From positions 124,001 through 188,000 of the forward strand of contig OY759982.1 in assembly GCA_963662895.1 (NCBI GenBank): 64,000 nt of DNA. Direction: 5' to 3'. The notes under the pieces were generated by a model that ran no database searches, was not told the DNA's origin, and worked only from the letters and a program-made list of their open reading frames with translations. This stretch comes from GWE2-42-39 sp963662895. GTDB taxonomy: Bacteria > Bacteroidota > Bacteroidia > Bacteroidales > Prolixibacteraceae. This document shows, piece by piece, positions 1 to 8,247 of the stretch (its first letter is position 1; the number at the start of each line of letters is the position of its first letter). A program made the position numbers and the translations under genes.

Positions 1-138
1 CACAGAATATTTACAGGGGCTGCCGGTATAAATACTATTCGTTTGCTCCCCTCTCTGACTTTGTCGATAGATCAGGCAAAATATTTTATTGAAAAGTTTA
101 AACAGGTGTTGGTCTCCAGTCCTGTTTATTCAGATTAA
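1..138 (+). CDS. argD: Acetyl/succinylornithine aminotransferase, C-terminal end (partial)
   Basis: Frame 1 is open from the left edge to TAA at 136-138 and encodes the last 45 residues of a class III PLP aminotransferase. The stretch FTGAAGINTIRLLPSLTLS resembles the typical C-terminal region of ArgD proteins, where an N-V/T-I-R-L-L-P segment precedes the final helix. ArgD transaminates N-acyl-glutamate semialdehyde to N-acyl-ornithine. The start and the PLP lysine lie outside the window. proC begins 11 bases downstream on the same strand, so this is probably the upstream part of the same operon, with argC and argG likely further left (inference). Because only the tail is visible, another class III aminotransferase cannot be fully excluded, but the arginine context makes ArgD by far the likeliest. 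Confidence 0.8.
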   Translation, partial: HRIFTGAAGINTIRLLPSLTLSIDQAKYFIEKFKQVLVSSPVYSD

Positions 139-149
139 AATTCAGGAAT

Positions 150-947
150 ATGAAAATTCAAAAAATTGCAATTATAGGGGTTGGAAATATGGGTGGATCA
201 ATTGTTAACGGCTTGTTAGAGTCGGGATATATTGATGCTGAATCTATTTCTATTGCTGACCCGAGGAAAAATATACTACAGGGGTTTGCTGAAAAAGGAG
301 TAAAAACCTCGCAAAATAACTCAGAAGCAGTAAAAGGGGCTGATCTTGTTTTGTTTGCTGTAAAACCGTACCATATAGAAAATGTTGTAACCGAAATAAA
401 ACCGGTATTGTCGGGTAGTGAAATCATTGTTTCTATTGCAGCGGGGATAGAACTTCTTCAATTGAAAACATGGCTGGGGGCCGAGCGGAAAATAGTAAGG
501 GTAATTCCCAATACGGCCATCTCGGTGCAGGAATCAATGACTTGTATATCAGTAAGGAAGGAAGACGAGAAAGTTGCCCCTGAAGTAAAAGAAATGTTTG
601 ATCATCTGGGAGAATCGGTAATTATAGATGAAGAATTAATGTCGGCTGCAACCGTCTTGGCATCATGTGGTACAGCTTTTGCATTGCGTTATGTCCGGGC
701 TGCTATGCAGGGGGGGGTTGAAATGGGCTTCGGAGCCGAAATGGCGCAGCTTATTACCGCTCAAACCGTAAAAGGAGCTGTTCAGTTGATTATGAATACC
801 GGCCATCATCCGGAACGGGAGATTGATAAGGTAACTACACCTCGTGGGATTACCATTACCGGGTTGAATGAAATGGAACATAAAGGTTTCAGCTCGTCCG
901 TAATTCAGGGATTGCTGGCCTCATACAACAAAATTGAAAAGGAGTAA
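150..947 (+). CDS. proC: Pyrroline-5-carboxylate reductase
   Basis: A 265-residue cytoplasmic enzyme that reduces pyrroline-5-carboxylate to proline with NAD(P)H. The N-terminus carries a Rossmann nucleotide-binding motif, IAIIGVGNMGGSI (residues 7-19). The segment VRVIPNTAISVQESM (about residues 115-130) and the C-terminal TTPRGITITGLNEME (about 230-244) are hallmarks of the ProC family, the latter being the substrate-binding signature. Length is normal for the family (260-280). It lies 11 bases after argD and 12 bases before proB, so the proline genes are embedded in the arginine operon. Starts at ATG 150. Confidence 0.95.
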   Translation: MKIQKIAIIGVGNMGGSIVNGLLESGYIDAESISIADPRKNILQGFAEKGVKTSQNNSEAVKGADLVLFAVKPYHIENVVTEIKPVLSGSEIIVSIAAGIELLQLKTWLGAERKIVRVIPNTAISVQESMTCISVRKEDEKVAPEVKEMFDHLGESVIIDEELMSAATVLASCGTAFALRYVRAAMQGGVEMGFGAEMAQLITAQTVKGAVQLIMNTGHHPEREIDKVTTPRGITITGLNEMEHKGFSSSVIQGLLASYNKIEKE

Positions 948-959
948 CAAGTATTTCTT

Positions 960-2051
960 GTGGATAATTACAGGTATAAAAAAATTACCGTTAAAGTCGG
1001 TAGTAACGTTCTAACCAAGTCTGACGGAACATTGAACGATGAGAGCATGGGCCATTTGGTCGATCAGATTGCAACCCTGCACAAAGCAGGTATAGAGATT
1101 GTACTGGTATCGTCGGGCGCCATGGCTGCAGGAAGAGGACTGATTGAACCGTTGAAGAAACTAGATACGGTTTCATCCAGACAGTTATGGTCGGCTGTAG
1201 GACAGGTAAAACTGATTAACCGTTATGCCGATTATTTTCAGAAATATAATATTACCTGCGCACAGGTACTCACGACCAAAGAAAATTTCAGTAGCCGGCA
1301 TCACTACCTGAACATGAAACATTGTATCTCAACACTGAATGAGAATGAGGTGATTCCGATTGTTAATGAGAACGATACTATTTCTGTTACTGAATTGATG
1401 TTTACCGACAATGATGAGCTTTCGGGACTGATTGCCTCTATGGTTAATTCTGAGGCGCTGATCATTCTGAGTAATATTGACGGTATTTATAATGGTTCAC
1501 CTGATTTGCCTGATTCAAAAGTGATTCCCGAAATTCCGGTGGGTACTAAACTGGAATCTAAAATTATTTCGACTAAAAAATCGAATTTTGGCCGGGGTGG
1601 TATGGTCACCAAATACAACATCGCAAGCAAAGTTGCCAAAGGTGGCATTATGGTTCATATTGCAAACGGGTTGAAAAGAAATATGCTGCTTGACTTGATG
1701 GATACTTCGAAAACAGTGGTGAATACCCGGTTTGTTGCTAAAAGTAAAAAGGCATCGGAAGTGAAAAAATGGATTGCTTATTCCGGGAGCTTTGCCAAAG
1801 GTGAGGTCTGGATTAACGAAGGTGCAGTCAAAGCATTGTTTTCGGACAAGGCAACCAGTCTTTTACTGATCGGGGTAACTGAAATTCAGGGTAATTTTAA
1901 AAAGGGGGATATTATCCGGATAAAAAATGAAAAGAATCAACTGATTGGAGTCGGGAAATCCCAGTATAGTTCTGAAAAAGCAGTAAAGCAACTTGGCAAT
2001 AAAAACCAGCAGGCGCTCGTTCATTATGATTATTTATACTTAATTGATTAA
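960..2051 (+). CDS. proB: Glutamate 5-kinase
   Basis: Glutamate 5-kinase (363 residues) phosphorylates glutamate to gamma-glutamyl phosphate, the first step of proline synthesis. The amino-acid-kinase domain begins with ITVKVGSNVLTK (residues 9-20). VLVSSGAMAAG (about 50-60) and VNENDTISV (about 138-146) match the family. The last ~90 residues form the PUA domain present in full-length ProB. Length equals that of the two-domain enzyme (about 367 in E. coli). The likely start is GTG at 960; a GGAG Shine-Dalgarno-like stretch at 941-944 overlaps the proC stop, somewhat far from this GTG. Product goes to ProA, encoded next. Confidence 0.93.
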   Translation: MDNYRYKKITVKVGSNVLTKSDGTLNDESMGHLVDQIATLHKAGIEIVLVSSGAMAAGRGLIEPLKKLDTVSSRQLWSAVGQVKLINRYADYFQKYNITCAQVLTTKENFSSRHHYLNMKHCISTLNENEVIPIVNENDTISVTELMFTDNDELSGLIASMVNSEALIILSNIDGIYNGSPDLPDSKVIPEIPVGTKLESKIISTKKSNFGRGGMVTKYNIASKVAKGGIMVHIANGLKRNMLLDLMDTSKTVVNTRFVAKSKKASEVKKWIAYSGSFAKGEVWINEGAVKALFSDKATSLLLIGVTEIQGNFKKGDIIRIKNEKNQLIGVGKSQYSSEKAVKQLGNKNQQALVHYDYLYLID

Positions 2052-2064
2052 AGGAAAATATGAG

Positions 2065-2134
2065 CTCAGTAATTCTTCAAACAAACCCTTTTCATAGACC
2101 CTTTTAAGGAGCCTCTCTGGCACTAATTACTGAG
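2065..2134. repeat. Inverted repeat in the proB-proA gap
   Basis: CTCAGTAATT at 2065-2074 and AATTACTGAG at 2125-2134 are perfect 10-bp inverted copies separated by 50 bases. They occupy the untranslated gap between proB and proA. They could form a long-range stem in the polycistronic RNA or be ends of a small non-coding repeat element. No coding capacity is seen inside. Confidence 0.5.
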
Positions 2135-2140
2135 TTATTT

Positions 2141-2167
2141 CCCTCTCCCAACCCCCTTGGGAGGGGG
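2141..2167. repeat. GC-rich hairpin upstream of proA
   Basis: CCCTCTCCCAA (2141-2151) and TTGGGAGGGGG (2157-2167) pair over 11 bases with one G-T wobble and a five-C loop. It ends 14 bases before the proposed proA start. A related hairpin lies upstream of argB at 4522-4550. It may be an intergenic repeat or an RNA stabiliser inside the operon; the absence of a U-tract argues against a terminator. Confidence 0.55.
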
Positions 2168-2181
2168 ATTTATATAAAAAA

Positions 2182-3438
2182 GTGAAGATGGAAGTAAAAC
2201 AACAATTGGAACTGGTATTAAAAGCCAGCCGGAAATTAAATCTTGTACCGGTTGAAAAAATAAACCGGGTTTTGGAAGACCTTGCAACGGCAGCGGTTGA
2301 AAATACAGGATTCATCCTTCAGGAGAATCGGAAAGATTTGTTCCGTATGGATATTAATGATCCGAAATATGACCGTCTGAAACTTACTAAAGAGCGTATT
2401 GAAGGTATTGCAGCAGATATACGTAATGTGGCAGGCCTTCCTTCTCCTCTAAGACGTACCCTGAGCGAGACAGAAAGGCCCAGTGGGTTGAAGATAAAAA
2501 AGGTATCTGTTGCGTTCGGAGTGATAGGGATTATTTATGAAGCGCGTCCGAATGTTACTTTCGATGTATTTTCGTTATGCCTGAAGTCGGGTAATGCCTG
2601 TGTATTAAAAGGAGGCAGCGATGCCATTGATTCCAATACGGCTATTGTTAAAATTATCCATTCGGTGCTCGAAAAACATGGGGTTGACACGAATGTACTG
2701 GCTCTTTTGCCGGCCGGCCGGGAAGCAACAGCGCAAATATTGAATGCTCATGGGTATGTTGATCTGATCATTCCGCGTGGTTCGCAGAACCTGATCAATT
2801 ACGTACGTGAAAATGCAACTATCCCGGTTATTGAAACAGGAGCCGGTATCTGCCATACTTATTTCGATGAGTTTGGCGACCTGCAAAAGGGGAAGGCTGT
2901 TGTCCATAATGCAAAAACCCGCCGGGTAAGTGTTTGCAATGCCCTTGATTGCCTGGTCATTCACAAAAACCGTCTGGCCGATCTGCCGGAGCTTTGCGAA
3001 AAACTTCAGGAAGATAATGTATTGATTTACGCGGATGAAAAAGCCTTTTCAGCATTAAAAAATAATTATCCGGACCGGCTTCTTGAAAAGGCGACAGAAA
3101 AATCGTTCGGGACAGAATTTTTGGATTACAAAATGGCCGTAAAAACAGTGGCCTCGTTTGATGAGGCCATTGACCATATTGCCAGGTACAGTTCGAAGCA
3201 CAGTGAAGCAATCATTACTGAAGATGAAAAAAACAAAGAACTGTTCCGGGTGATGGTCGATGCGGCTTCGGTCTATTGCAATGTTTCGACAGCTTTTACT
3301 GATGGGGCACAGTTTGGCCTGGGGGCTGAAATAGGTATTTCAACACAAAAATTGCATGCACGGGGTCCTATGGCATTGGAGGAACTGACCAGCTACAAAT
3401 GGTTGATTGACGGCGATGGGGTAATCAGGGAAAGATAG
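2182..3438 (+). CDS. proA: Glutamate-5-semialdehyde dehydrogenase (gamma-glutamyl phosphate reductase)
   Basis: An NADPH-dependent aldehyde-dehydrogenase-fold enzyme of 418 residues that reduces gamma-glutamyl phosphate to glutamate semialdehyde. The segments VIGIIYEARPNVTFD (about residues 114-128), LKSGNACVLKGGSDA, LIIPRGSQNLI and VIETGAGICHTYFDE are conserved in ProA. The family's catalytic cysteine is probably in the last of these. Length fits the family (about 415). GTG at 2182 and ATG at 2188 are both possible starts; MEVKQQLE from ATG 2188 is equally plausible. A GC-rich hairpin sits just upstream. Confidence 0.95.
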   Translation: MKMEVKQQLELVLKASRKLNLVPVEKINRVLEDLATAAVENTGFILQENRKDLFRMDINDPKYDRLKLTKERIEGIAADIRNVAGLPSPLRRTLSETERPSGLKIKKVSVAFGVIGIIYEARPNVTFDVFSLCLKSGNACVLKGGSDAIDSNTAIVKIIHSVLEKHGVDTNVLALLPAGREATAQILNAHGYVDLIIPRGSQNLINYVRENATIPVIETGAGICHTYFDEFGDLQKGKAVVHNAKTRRVSVCNALDCLVIHKNRLADLPELCEKLQEDNVLIYADEKAFSALKNNYPDRLLEKATEKSFGTEFLDYKMAVKTVASFDEAIDHIARYSSKHSEAIITEDEKNKELFRVMVDAASVYCNVSTAFTDGAQFGLGAEIGISTQKLHARGPMALEELTSYKWLIDGDGVIRER

Positions 3439-3474
3439 TTCAGAAAAACAAAAAATCAGCTAATACAGTATATA

Positions 3475-4425
3475 ATGAGACATTTTACTTCTGTAAAAGA
3501 TGTTGCTAACTTGGATGAAGCTTTAAAAGTGGCTTTCGAGTTAAAGAAGGATCCATACAAATATCAGTCGCTGGGCAGAAATAAGACCCTTTTGCTGGTA
3601 TTTTTCAATTCGAGTTTACGTACACGCCTTAGTACCCAAAAGGCAGGTTTAAACCTGGGAATGGATGTGATCATTTTCGATATTAATGAAGGGGGGTGGA
3701 AACTGGAAACCGAAATGGGGATCATTATGGATGGTGACAAACCAGAGCATATTCGCGAAGCAGTCCCGGTAATCGGGAGGTATTGTGATATAATAGGGGT
3801 ACGCTCGTTTGCCAGGTATGAAAACAAAGCTGATGATTATAAAGAAAAAATATTGCAGCAATTTATCGATTATGCGGGTGTGCCGGTAGTAAGCATGGAA
3901 TCCGCTACACGCCACCCGCTTCAATCATTTGCCGACCATATGACTATCGAGGAATATAAAACCAGGGAAAGACCGAAAGTTGTGCTTAGCTGGGCGCCAC
4001 ATCCACGGTCATTGCCTCAGGCAGTCCCCAATTCGTTTGTTGAATGGATGCAGGCAGCAAATTGCGACCTGGTAGTTACTCATCCCGAAGGTTATGAACT
4101 GGCCCCGGAATTCATGGGCGACCTGAAACCCGAATATGATCAGATGAAAGCTTTTGAAGGAGCCGATTTTATTTATGCAAAAAGCTGGGCTTCGTATACC
4201 GATTATGGGAAAGTATTATCGAGAGATCGCAACTGGACTGTCTCGTCCCGGCAAATGGCAGTAACAAACAATGCCAAATTTATGCATTGTTTACCGGTAC
4301 GCCGGAATATGATTGTCACCGACGAGGTGATCGACGGACCAGATTCAATTGTGATCGATGAAGCAGAAAACCGTTTGTTTTCAGCTCAGACAGTCCTGAA
4401 AATGATTCTGGAGGGGCTTCAGTAG
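3475..4425 (+). CDS. argF': N-acyl (probably N-succinyl) ornithine carbamoyltransferase
   Basis: A 316-residue member of the N-acylornithine transcarbamylase branch that replaces ordinary ArgF in Bacteroidota and Xanthomonas. SLRTR at residues 47-51 is the carbamoyl-phosphate binding loop, and HCLPVRR near residue 271 is the second signature. By my count residue 90 is proline (D88-K89-P90-E91-H92). In the characterised Bacteroides fragilis enzyme Pro90 fixes specificity for N-succinylornithine, whereas the Xanthomonas acetyl enzyme has Glu at the equivalent place. The sequence therefore favours the succinyl substrate; activity itself is inferred. It lies 36 bases after proA and upstream of argB. 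Confidence 0.92.
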   Translation: MRHFTSVKDVANLDEALKVAFELKKDPYKYQSLGRNKTLLLVFFNSSLRTRLSTQKAGLNLGMDVIIFDINEGGWKLETEMGIIMDGDKPEHIREAVPVIGRYCDIIGVRSFARYENKADDYKEKILQQFIDYAGVPVVSMESATRHPLQSFADHMTIEEYKTRERPKVVLSWAPHPRSLPQAVPNSFVEWMQAANCDLVVTHPEGYELAPEFMGDLKPEYDQMKAFEGADFIYAKSWASYTDYGKVLSRDRNWTVSSRQMAVTNNAKFMHCLPVRRNMIVTDEVIDGPDSIVIDEAENRLFSAQTVLKMILEGLQ

Positions 4426-4521
4426 GTTCTGTTTCTGTTCAGGTTGGAAATAAAGCCAGTATGAACTATATTGGCTGAGTGAAATAAAGTATACAAAATA
4501 TTATAGACAGGCTCAAAGAAA

Positions 4522-4550
4522 CTCCTTCCTTTTGGGGGGCTTGGGAGGAG
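4522..4550. repeat. GC-rich hairpin upstream of argB
   Basis: CTCCTTCC (4522-4529) pairs with GGGAGGAG (4543-4550), with one G-T wobble. It ends 16 bases before the argB ATG. Composition and position resemble the hairpin before proA (2141-2167), suggesting the same intergenic repeat family within one operon. Confidence 0.5.
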
Positions 4551-4566
4551 CTGTAAAGTAGCAGGT

Positions 4567-5352
4567 ATGGAACGGTTATCTATTGTAAAAGTTGGCGGCA
4601 GGGTTGTTGAAGAAAAGGACAATCTTAATAAATTATTGGTAAACTTTTCGAAGATAGGTGGTAACAAGATTTTGGTTCACGGAGGTGGCCGTTCGGCTAC
4701 AGCCCTGGCTGAAAGGCTTGGCGTCGAAACAAAAATGGTGGATGGACGGAGGATTACTGATGAAGCGATGCTTGAGGTGGTGACTATGGTTTACGGGGGA
4801 CTGATAAATAAAAGGATTGTAGCTGCACTTCAGGCAAAAGACATCAATGCCATTGGTTTAACAGGCGCTGATTTGAATATTGTAGAGGCTGTTAAGAGGC
4901 CGGTAAAAGAAATCGATTATGGTTTTGTGGGCGATGTTGTCCGGGTAAACACATCGGAATTGAGGCTTCTGGTTAACTCCGGGGTAGTTCCGGTCGTGGC
5001 TCCGTTAACCCACGATTCCAAAGGAACCCTGCTCAATACCAATGCCGATACCATTGCTTCCGAACTAGCCATTGAGCTTTCTAATTTTTTTGATGTCAAC
5101 CTGTATTACTGCTTCGAAAAAAAAGGGGTACTTTTAAATCCTGATGACGATGATTCTGTTATTACTGAATTGAGTTATACCCAGTTTAAAGAATTGCAGG
5201 AGACCGGACAAATTAGTGCGGGCATGATCCCGAAACTGGATAATAGCTTCCAGGCAATCTCAAAAGGAGTAAAACAGGTGTTGATTACTAATCCCGAACA
5301 GATTATTTCAGCAAAAGGAACCCGTTTGTATGTTGAACGTCATTCATATTAA
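4567..5352 (+). CDS. argB: N-acylglutamate kinase
   Basis: An amino-acid-kinase-fold enzyme (261 residues) that phosphorylates the gamma-carboxylate of N-acylglutamate. Visible motifs are KVGGRVVEE near the N-terminus, LVHGGGRSATAL (about residues 37-48), the substrate loop MVDGRRITDEAMLEVV (about 58-73) and NTNADTIASELA (about 157-168). Since the neighbouring carbamoyltransferase looks succinyl-specific, the natural substrate may be N-succinylglutamate (inference). Start is ATG 4567. It follows a 141-base gap with a GC-rich hairpin; the next gene of the pathway starts 71 bases downstream. Confidence 0.93.
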   Translation: MERLSIVKVGGRVVEEKDNLNKLLVNFSKIGGNKILVHGGGRSATALAERLGVETKMVDGRRITDEAMLEVVTMVYGGLINKRIVAALQAKDINAIGLTGADLNIVEAVKRPVKEIDYGFVGDVVRVNTSELRLLVNSGVVPVVAPLTHDSKGTLLNTNADTIASELAIELSNFFDVNLYYCFEKKGVLLNPDDDDSVITELSYTQFKELQETGQISAGMIPKLDNSFQAISKGVKQVLITNPEQIISAKGTRLYVERHSY

Positions 5353-5423
5353 TGATTTTGTATATTTGTTATTAGTAAAAGTTGTTCCTGATTTTTGTCC
5401 AATTCTTTATTCTATTAACTAAG

Positions 5424-6473
5424 ATGAACGAATACATACAACTTCTTCAAAAACTGATTTCCATTCAGTCGTTTAGCAGAGAAGAAGAAAGTGCCGCACA
5501 AATTATGCGGAGTTTTTTATCAGAGAAAAATATTCAGTTTCAGCAAAAAGGGAATAATACATGGGCTAAAAATAAATACTGGTCAGAAGGATTACCGGTT
5601 GTTTTGCTGAACTCTCATATTGACACGGTAAAACCGGCAAAAGGATATACCCGGGATCCGTTTTCTCCTGAAGTTCAGGACGGGAAATTATTCGGACTTG
5701 GAAGTAATGATGCCGGGGGGCCACTCGTTACGTTGCTTGCGGTTTTTGTGTATTTTTTCGGAAAAGAAAAGTTGCCGTTTAATTTTATTTATGCAGCGAC
5801 GGCTGAAGAAGAAGTTTCGGGAACAAACGGAGTTGAAAGTATTTTATCTGAGATGGGGGCTGTTGATTTGGCAATTGTGGGAGAACCAACGCAAATGCAA
5901 ATGGCTGTTGCCGAGAAGGGGCTGATGGTGCTCGATTGCATTGCTTATGGTAAATCAGGACATGCGGCGCGTAACGAGGGGATTAATGCTATTTACAAGG
6001 CAATAAATGATATCGAAATTATCAGAAATTATGAATTTAAGAAATCTTCTGATTTGCTGGGCAAGGTGAAGATGACGGTAAGCGTGATCAATGCAGGTAC
6101 GCAACACAATGTAGTGCCCGACGAGTGTTTGTTTGTAATTGATGTGCGTACAAACGAGCATTATTCAAATGAAAAAGCTTTTGAAATAATTAATGACCTG
6201 ATTGAATCTGAAGTAAAGCCACGGTCATTCCGACTGAACTCATCAGGCATCCCTGTTTCTCATCCAATTGTACAGAAGGGGATTAAACTGGGCTTAAAAT
6301 ATTATGGTTCTCCAACCACTTCCGATCAGGCAGTGATACCATACCCTTCCATAAAAATAGGGCCTGGCAATAGTGCCCGGTCACATACTGCCGACGAGTT
6401 TATCTACCTTCAGGAAATAGAGGAAGCATTCAAAATTTATATTAATCTGCTGGAAGATATTCATCTCAGGTAA
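5424..6473 (+). CDS. argE': M20 family N-acylcitrulline/ornithine deacylase
   Basis: A zinc-dependent amidohydrolase of the M20 family, 349 residues from ATG 5424. An upstream TTG at 5382 is in frame, but its extension is hydrophobic and unlike the family start. Metal ligands are visible: H65 and D67 in NSHIDTVKP, D96 in SNDAGGP, the acidic EEE at 128-130 (TAEEEVSG), and GEPTQ further on. In the Bacteroidota pathway this enzyme removes the acyl group from N-acyl-citrulline made by ArgF'. Position directly after argB supports that role. It could instead be a general ArgE/DapE-type deacylase. Confidence 0.85.
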   Translation: MNEYIQLLQKLISIQSFSREEESAAQIMRSFLSEKNIQFQQKGNNTWAKNKYWSEGLPVVLLNSHIDTVKPAKGYTRDPFSPEVQDGKLFGLGSNDAGGPLVTLLAVFVYFFGKEKLPFNFIYAATAEEEVSGTNGVESILSEMGAVDLAIVGEPTQMQMAVAEKGLMVLDCIAYGKSGHAARNEGINAIYKAINDIEIIRNYEFKKSSDLLGKVKMTVSVINAGTQHNVVPDECLFVIDVRTNEHYSNEKAFEIINDLIESEVKPRSFRLNSSGIPVSHPIVQKGIKLGLKYYGSPTTSDQAVIPYPSIKIGPGNSARSHTADEFIYLQEIEEAFKIYINLLEDIHLR

Positions 6474-6492
6474 TTTTTTTTTGTATATAGTG

Positions 6493-6545
6493 TCTGCAAG
6501 AAAACTCTCTGTTTTCCAGGCTTTGGCGGTTTCTTGCAAAGACTA
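6493..6545. other. Imperfect hairpin between argE' and amt
   Basis: GTCT-GCAAGAAA (6493-6504) can pair with TTTCTTGC-aa-AGAC (6530-6543) with a small bulge. It lies 20 bases downstream of the argE' stop, in the gap between convergent genes. It lacks a clear U-run on the plus strand, so a terminator role is uncertain. Confidence 0.35.
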
Positions 6546-6547
6546 AA

Positions 6548-6572
6548 AAAAGGAGCCTGTCCTCAGACAGGC
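6548..6572 (-). terminator. Rho-independent terminator of the amt operon
   Basis: GCCTGTC (6555-6561), loop CTCA, and GACAGGC (6566-6572) form a perfect 7-bp stem. Read on the minus strand it is followed by CTCCTTTTTTTAG, a clear U-tract. It starts 38 bases after the amt stop codon, as expected for the end of the porin-glnK-amt transcript. Confidence 0.8.
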
Positions 6573-6609
6573 CCCCGTGAGAAAGCTACAGACTTAAAGG
6601 CTGAAGAAA

Positions 6610-7842
6610 TTAATTGTAGGCATTTTCTCCATGTTCATAGACATCTAGCCCTTCTTCTTCAATACGTTTGGTTACGCGTAATATATTGGCTTTCTTCAAA
6701 ATGAAGAATAAGATAAAACCAGTACCGGCTGCCCATACAAAAAATGATAATACTCCGATAGCCTGAACACCTAGTAACTTCGCTCCGTTTCCGTAGAACA
6801 GACCTTCTGAAGTGGAGAACAGGCCAACACATAAAGTTCCTAAAGCACCACTTACACCATGTACGGAGATTGCTCCAACCGGGTCATCAATTTTCAGTAC
6901 TTTATCGAAGAATTCAACAGCAAAAGGTAATGCGAATCCAGCAATAATACCAATAAATAGTGCACCAACCGGACTAACAGCGTCACAACCGGCAGTAATA
7001 GCAACTAATCCGGCCAAAGCACCGTTCAGTGAGATTGACAAGGCCGGACGTTTGTAACGTGCCCAGGCTACCAGCATTGCGGTAATAGCTCCGGCAGCAG
7101 CGGCCAGGTTTGTTGTTACTGCAATATGACCAATAGCAACAGCGTTTTCAGTACCGGCAGCAGCTAACTGAGACCCGGGGTTAAACCCAAACCATCCAAA
7201 CCAAAGGATAAATACACCAAGTGCTCCTAAAGCCAGATTATGACCGGGAATGGCGTTTGGTTTGCCATCTTTGTTGTATTTTCCAAGACGCGGGCCAATC
7301 ATTGCAGCTCCTGCCAGGCCAACCCATGCACCTACCGAGTGTACAATTGAAGAACCGGCAAAGTCGTGAAATCCTAATTGGCTTAACCAGCCGCCACCCC
7401 ATGTCCAGTGGCCGGAAATCGGGTAAATCAGAACAGTAATAACAATACTGAAAATAAGATAAGCTTTGAACTCCGTACGTTCAGCCATTGCTCCCGATAC
7501 AATCGTTGCAGCAGTTGCAGCAAAAACAGTCTGGAAGAATAAGTCGGCATAATCAGAATAGTTATCTCCAAAACCATCGCTCATAAAGAAAAGATCTGGT
7601 ATTCCGATAATTCCACCGATTGAGTCTCCATACATTATAGTAAATCCAATAACCCAGTATAGTATAGATCCTATTGAGAAGTCCATTAAGTTTTTCATCA
7701 GAATGTTTGCAGTGTTTTTTGAGCGGGTGAAACCTGCCTCAACCATTGCAAAACCAGGTTGCATAAACATAACCAGAAAACCGGTTATCAATAACCACAT
7801 GTTATCTATCCCTATCTGTAGACCTTGTAATGTTTCGTCCAT
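6610..7842 (-). CDS. amt: Ammonium transporter
   Basis: Inner-membrane ammonium channel of 410 residues, with about eleven hydrophobic segments. Family motifs are visible: GFLVMFMQPGFAMVEAGFTRSKN near the N-terminus, FAGSSIVHSVGAWVGLAGA with a conserved histidine (about residues 158-176), NLALGALGVFILWFGWFGFNPGS (about 204-226) and DPVGAISVHGVSGALGTL with the second pore-histidine region (about 322-339). It is the last gene of an operon with the PII gene 23 bases upstream. PII proteins classically bind and block Amt when nitrogen is sufficient, so the pairing implies the same regulation here. Confidence 0.95.
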   Translation of the reverse strand: MDETLQGLQIGIDNMWLLITGFLVMFMQPGFAMVEAGFTRSKNTANILMKNLMDFSIGSILYWVIGFTIMYGDSIGGIIGIPDLFFMSDGFGDNYSDYADLFFQTVFAATAATIVSGAMAERTEFKAYLIFSIVITVLIYPISGHWTWGGGWLSQLGFHDFAGSSIVHSVGAWVGLAGAAMIGPRLGKYNKDGKPNAIPGHNLALGALGVFILWFGWFGFNPGSQLAAAGTENAVAIGHIAVTTNLAAAAGAITAMLVAWARYKRPALSISLNGALAGLVAITAGCDAVSPVGALFIGIIAGFALPFAVEFFDKVLKIDDPVGAISVHGVSGALGTLCVGLFSTSEGLFYGNGAKLLGVQAIGVLSFFVWAAGTGFILFFILKKANILRVTKRIEEEGLDVYEHGENAYN

Positions 7843-7865
7843 GATTATCTATTTTTTTATGGTTA

Positions 7866-8222
7866 TTAATCTTCTTTTCCTTTGATGAACAGTGATTCAT
7901 CTCCAAACTCTCCTGTACGGATACGGTATGATTCTTCAATGTCAGAGACAAAAATTTTACCGTCGCCAATCTCGCCAGTCCTTGCTGATTTCATGATTGC
8001 CAAAACGGTCTTTTCCACATTTTTATCACGTACAATAATAGAGAGGATCGTTCGTTCAATTGAACTTGTGTCGTAAGTAACGCCACGGTAAACACGCTCT
8101 TGTCTTGTTTGTCCAACTCCGCGGACATCCCAGTATGAGAAAAATTCGATCCCAGCTTCGTTGAGGGCTTCTTTTACCTCGTCGAATTTGGTTTTTCTAA
8201 TTACTGCTTCAATCTTTTTCAT
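7866..8222 (-). CDS. glnK: PII nitrogen regulatory protein
   Basis: A small trimeric signal-transduction protein (118 residues) that senses 2-oxoglutarate and ATP/ADP. MKKIEAVIRKTKFDEVKEAL is the PII start, and KSARTGEIGDGKIFV (about residues 78-92) is the B-loop signature. The T-loop is retained with YRGVTY; Tyr50 aligns with the Tyr51 uridylylation site of E. coli GlnB/GlnK, although the surrounding loop (QTRQERVYRG and TYDTSSIERT) differs from the enterobacterial type. Placement directly upstream of amt is the reason for choosing the GlnK name over GlnB. Confidence 0.94.
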   Translation of the reverse strand: MKKIEAVIRKTKFDEVKEALNEAGIEFFSYWDVRGVGQTRQERVYRGVTYDTSSIERTILSIIVRDKNVEKTVLAIMKSARTGEIGDGKIFVSDIEESYRIRTGEFGDESLFIKGKED

Positions 8223-8247
8223 AATTCTGTGCTTTTATGATATATTT

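Noticed and set aside
5382..5423. TTG start for the M20 deacylase
   Set aside because: The extra 14 residues are hydrophobic and not family-like; ATG 5424 gives a normal N-terminus.
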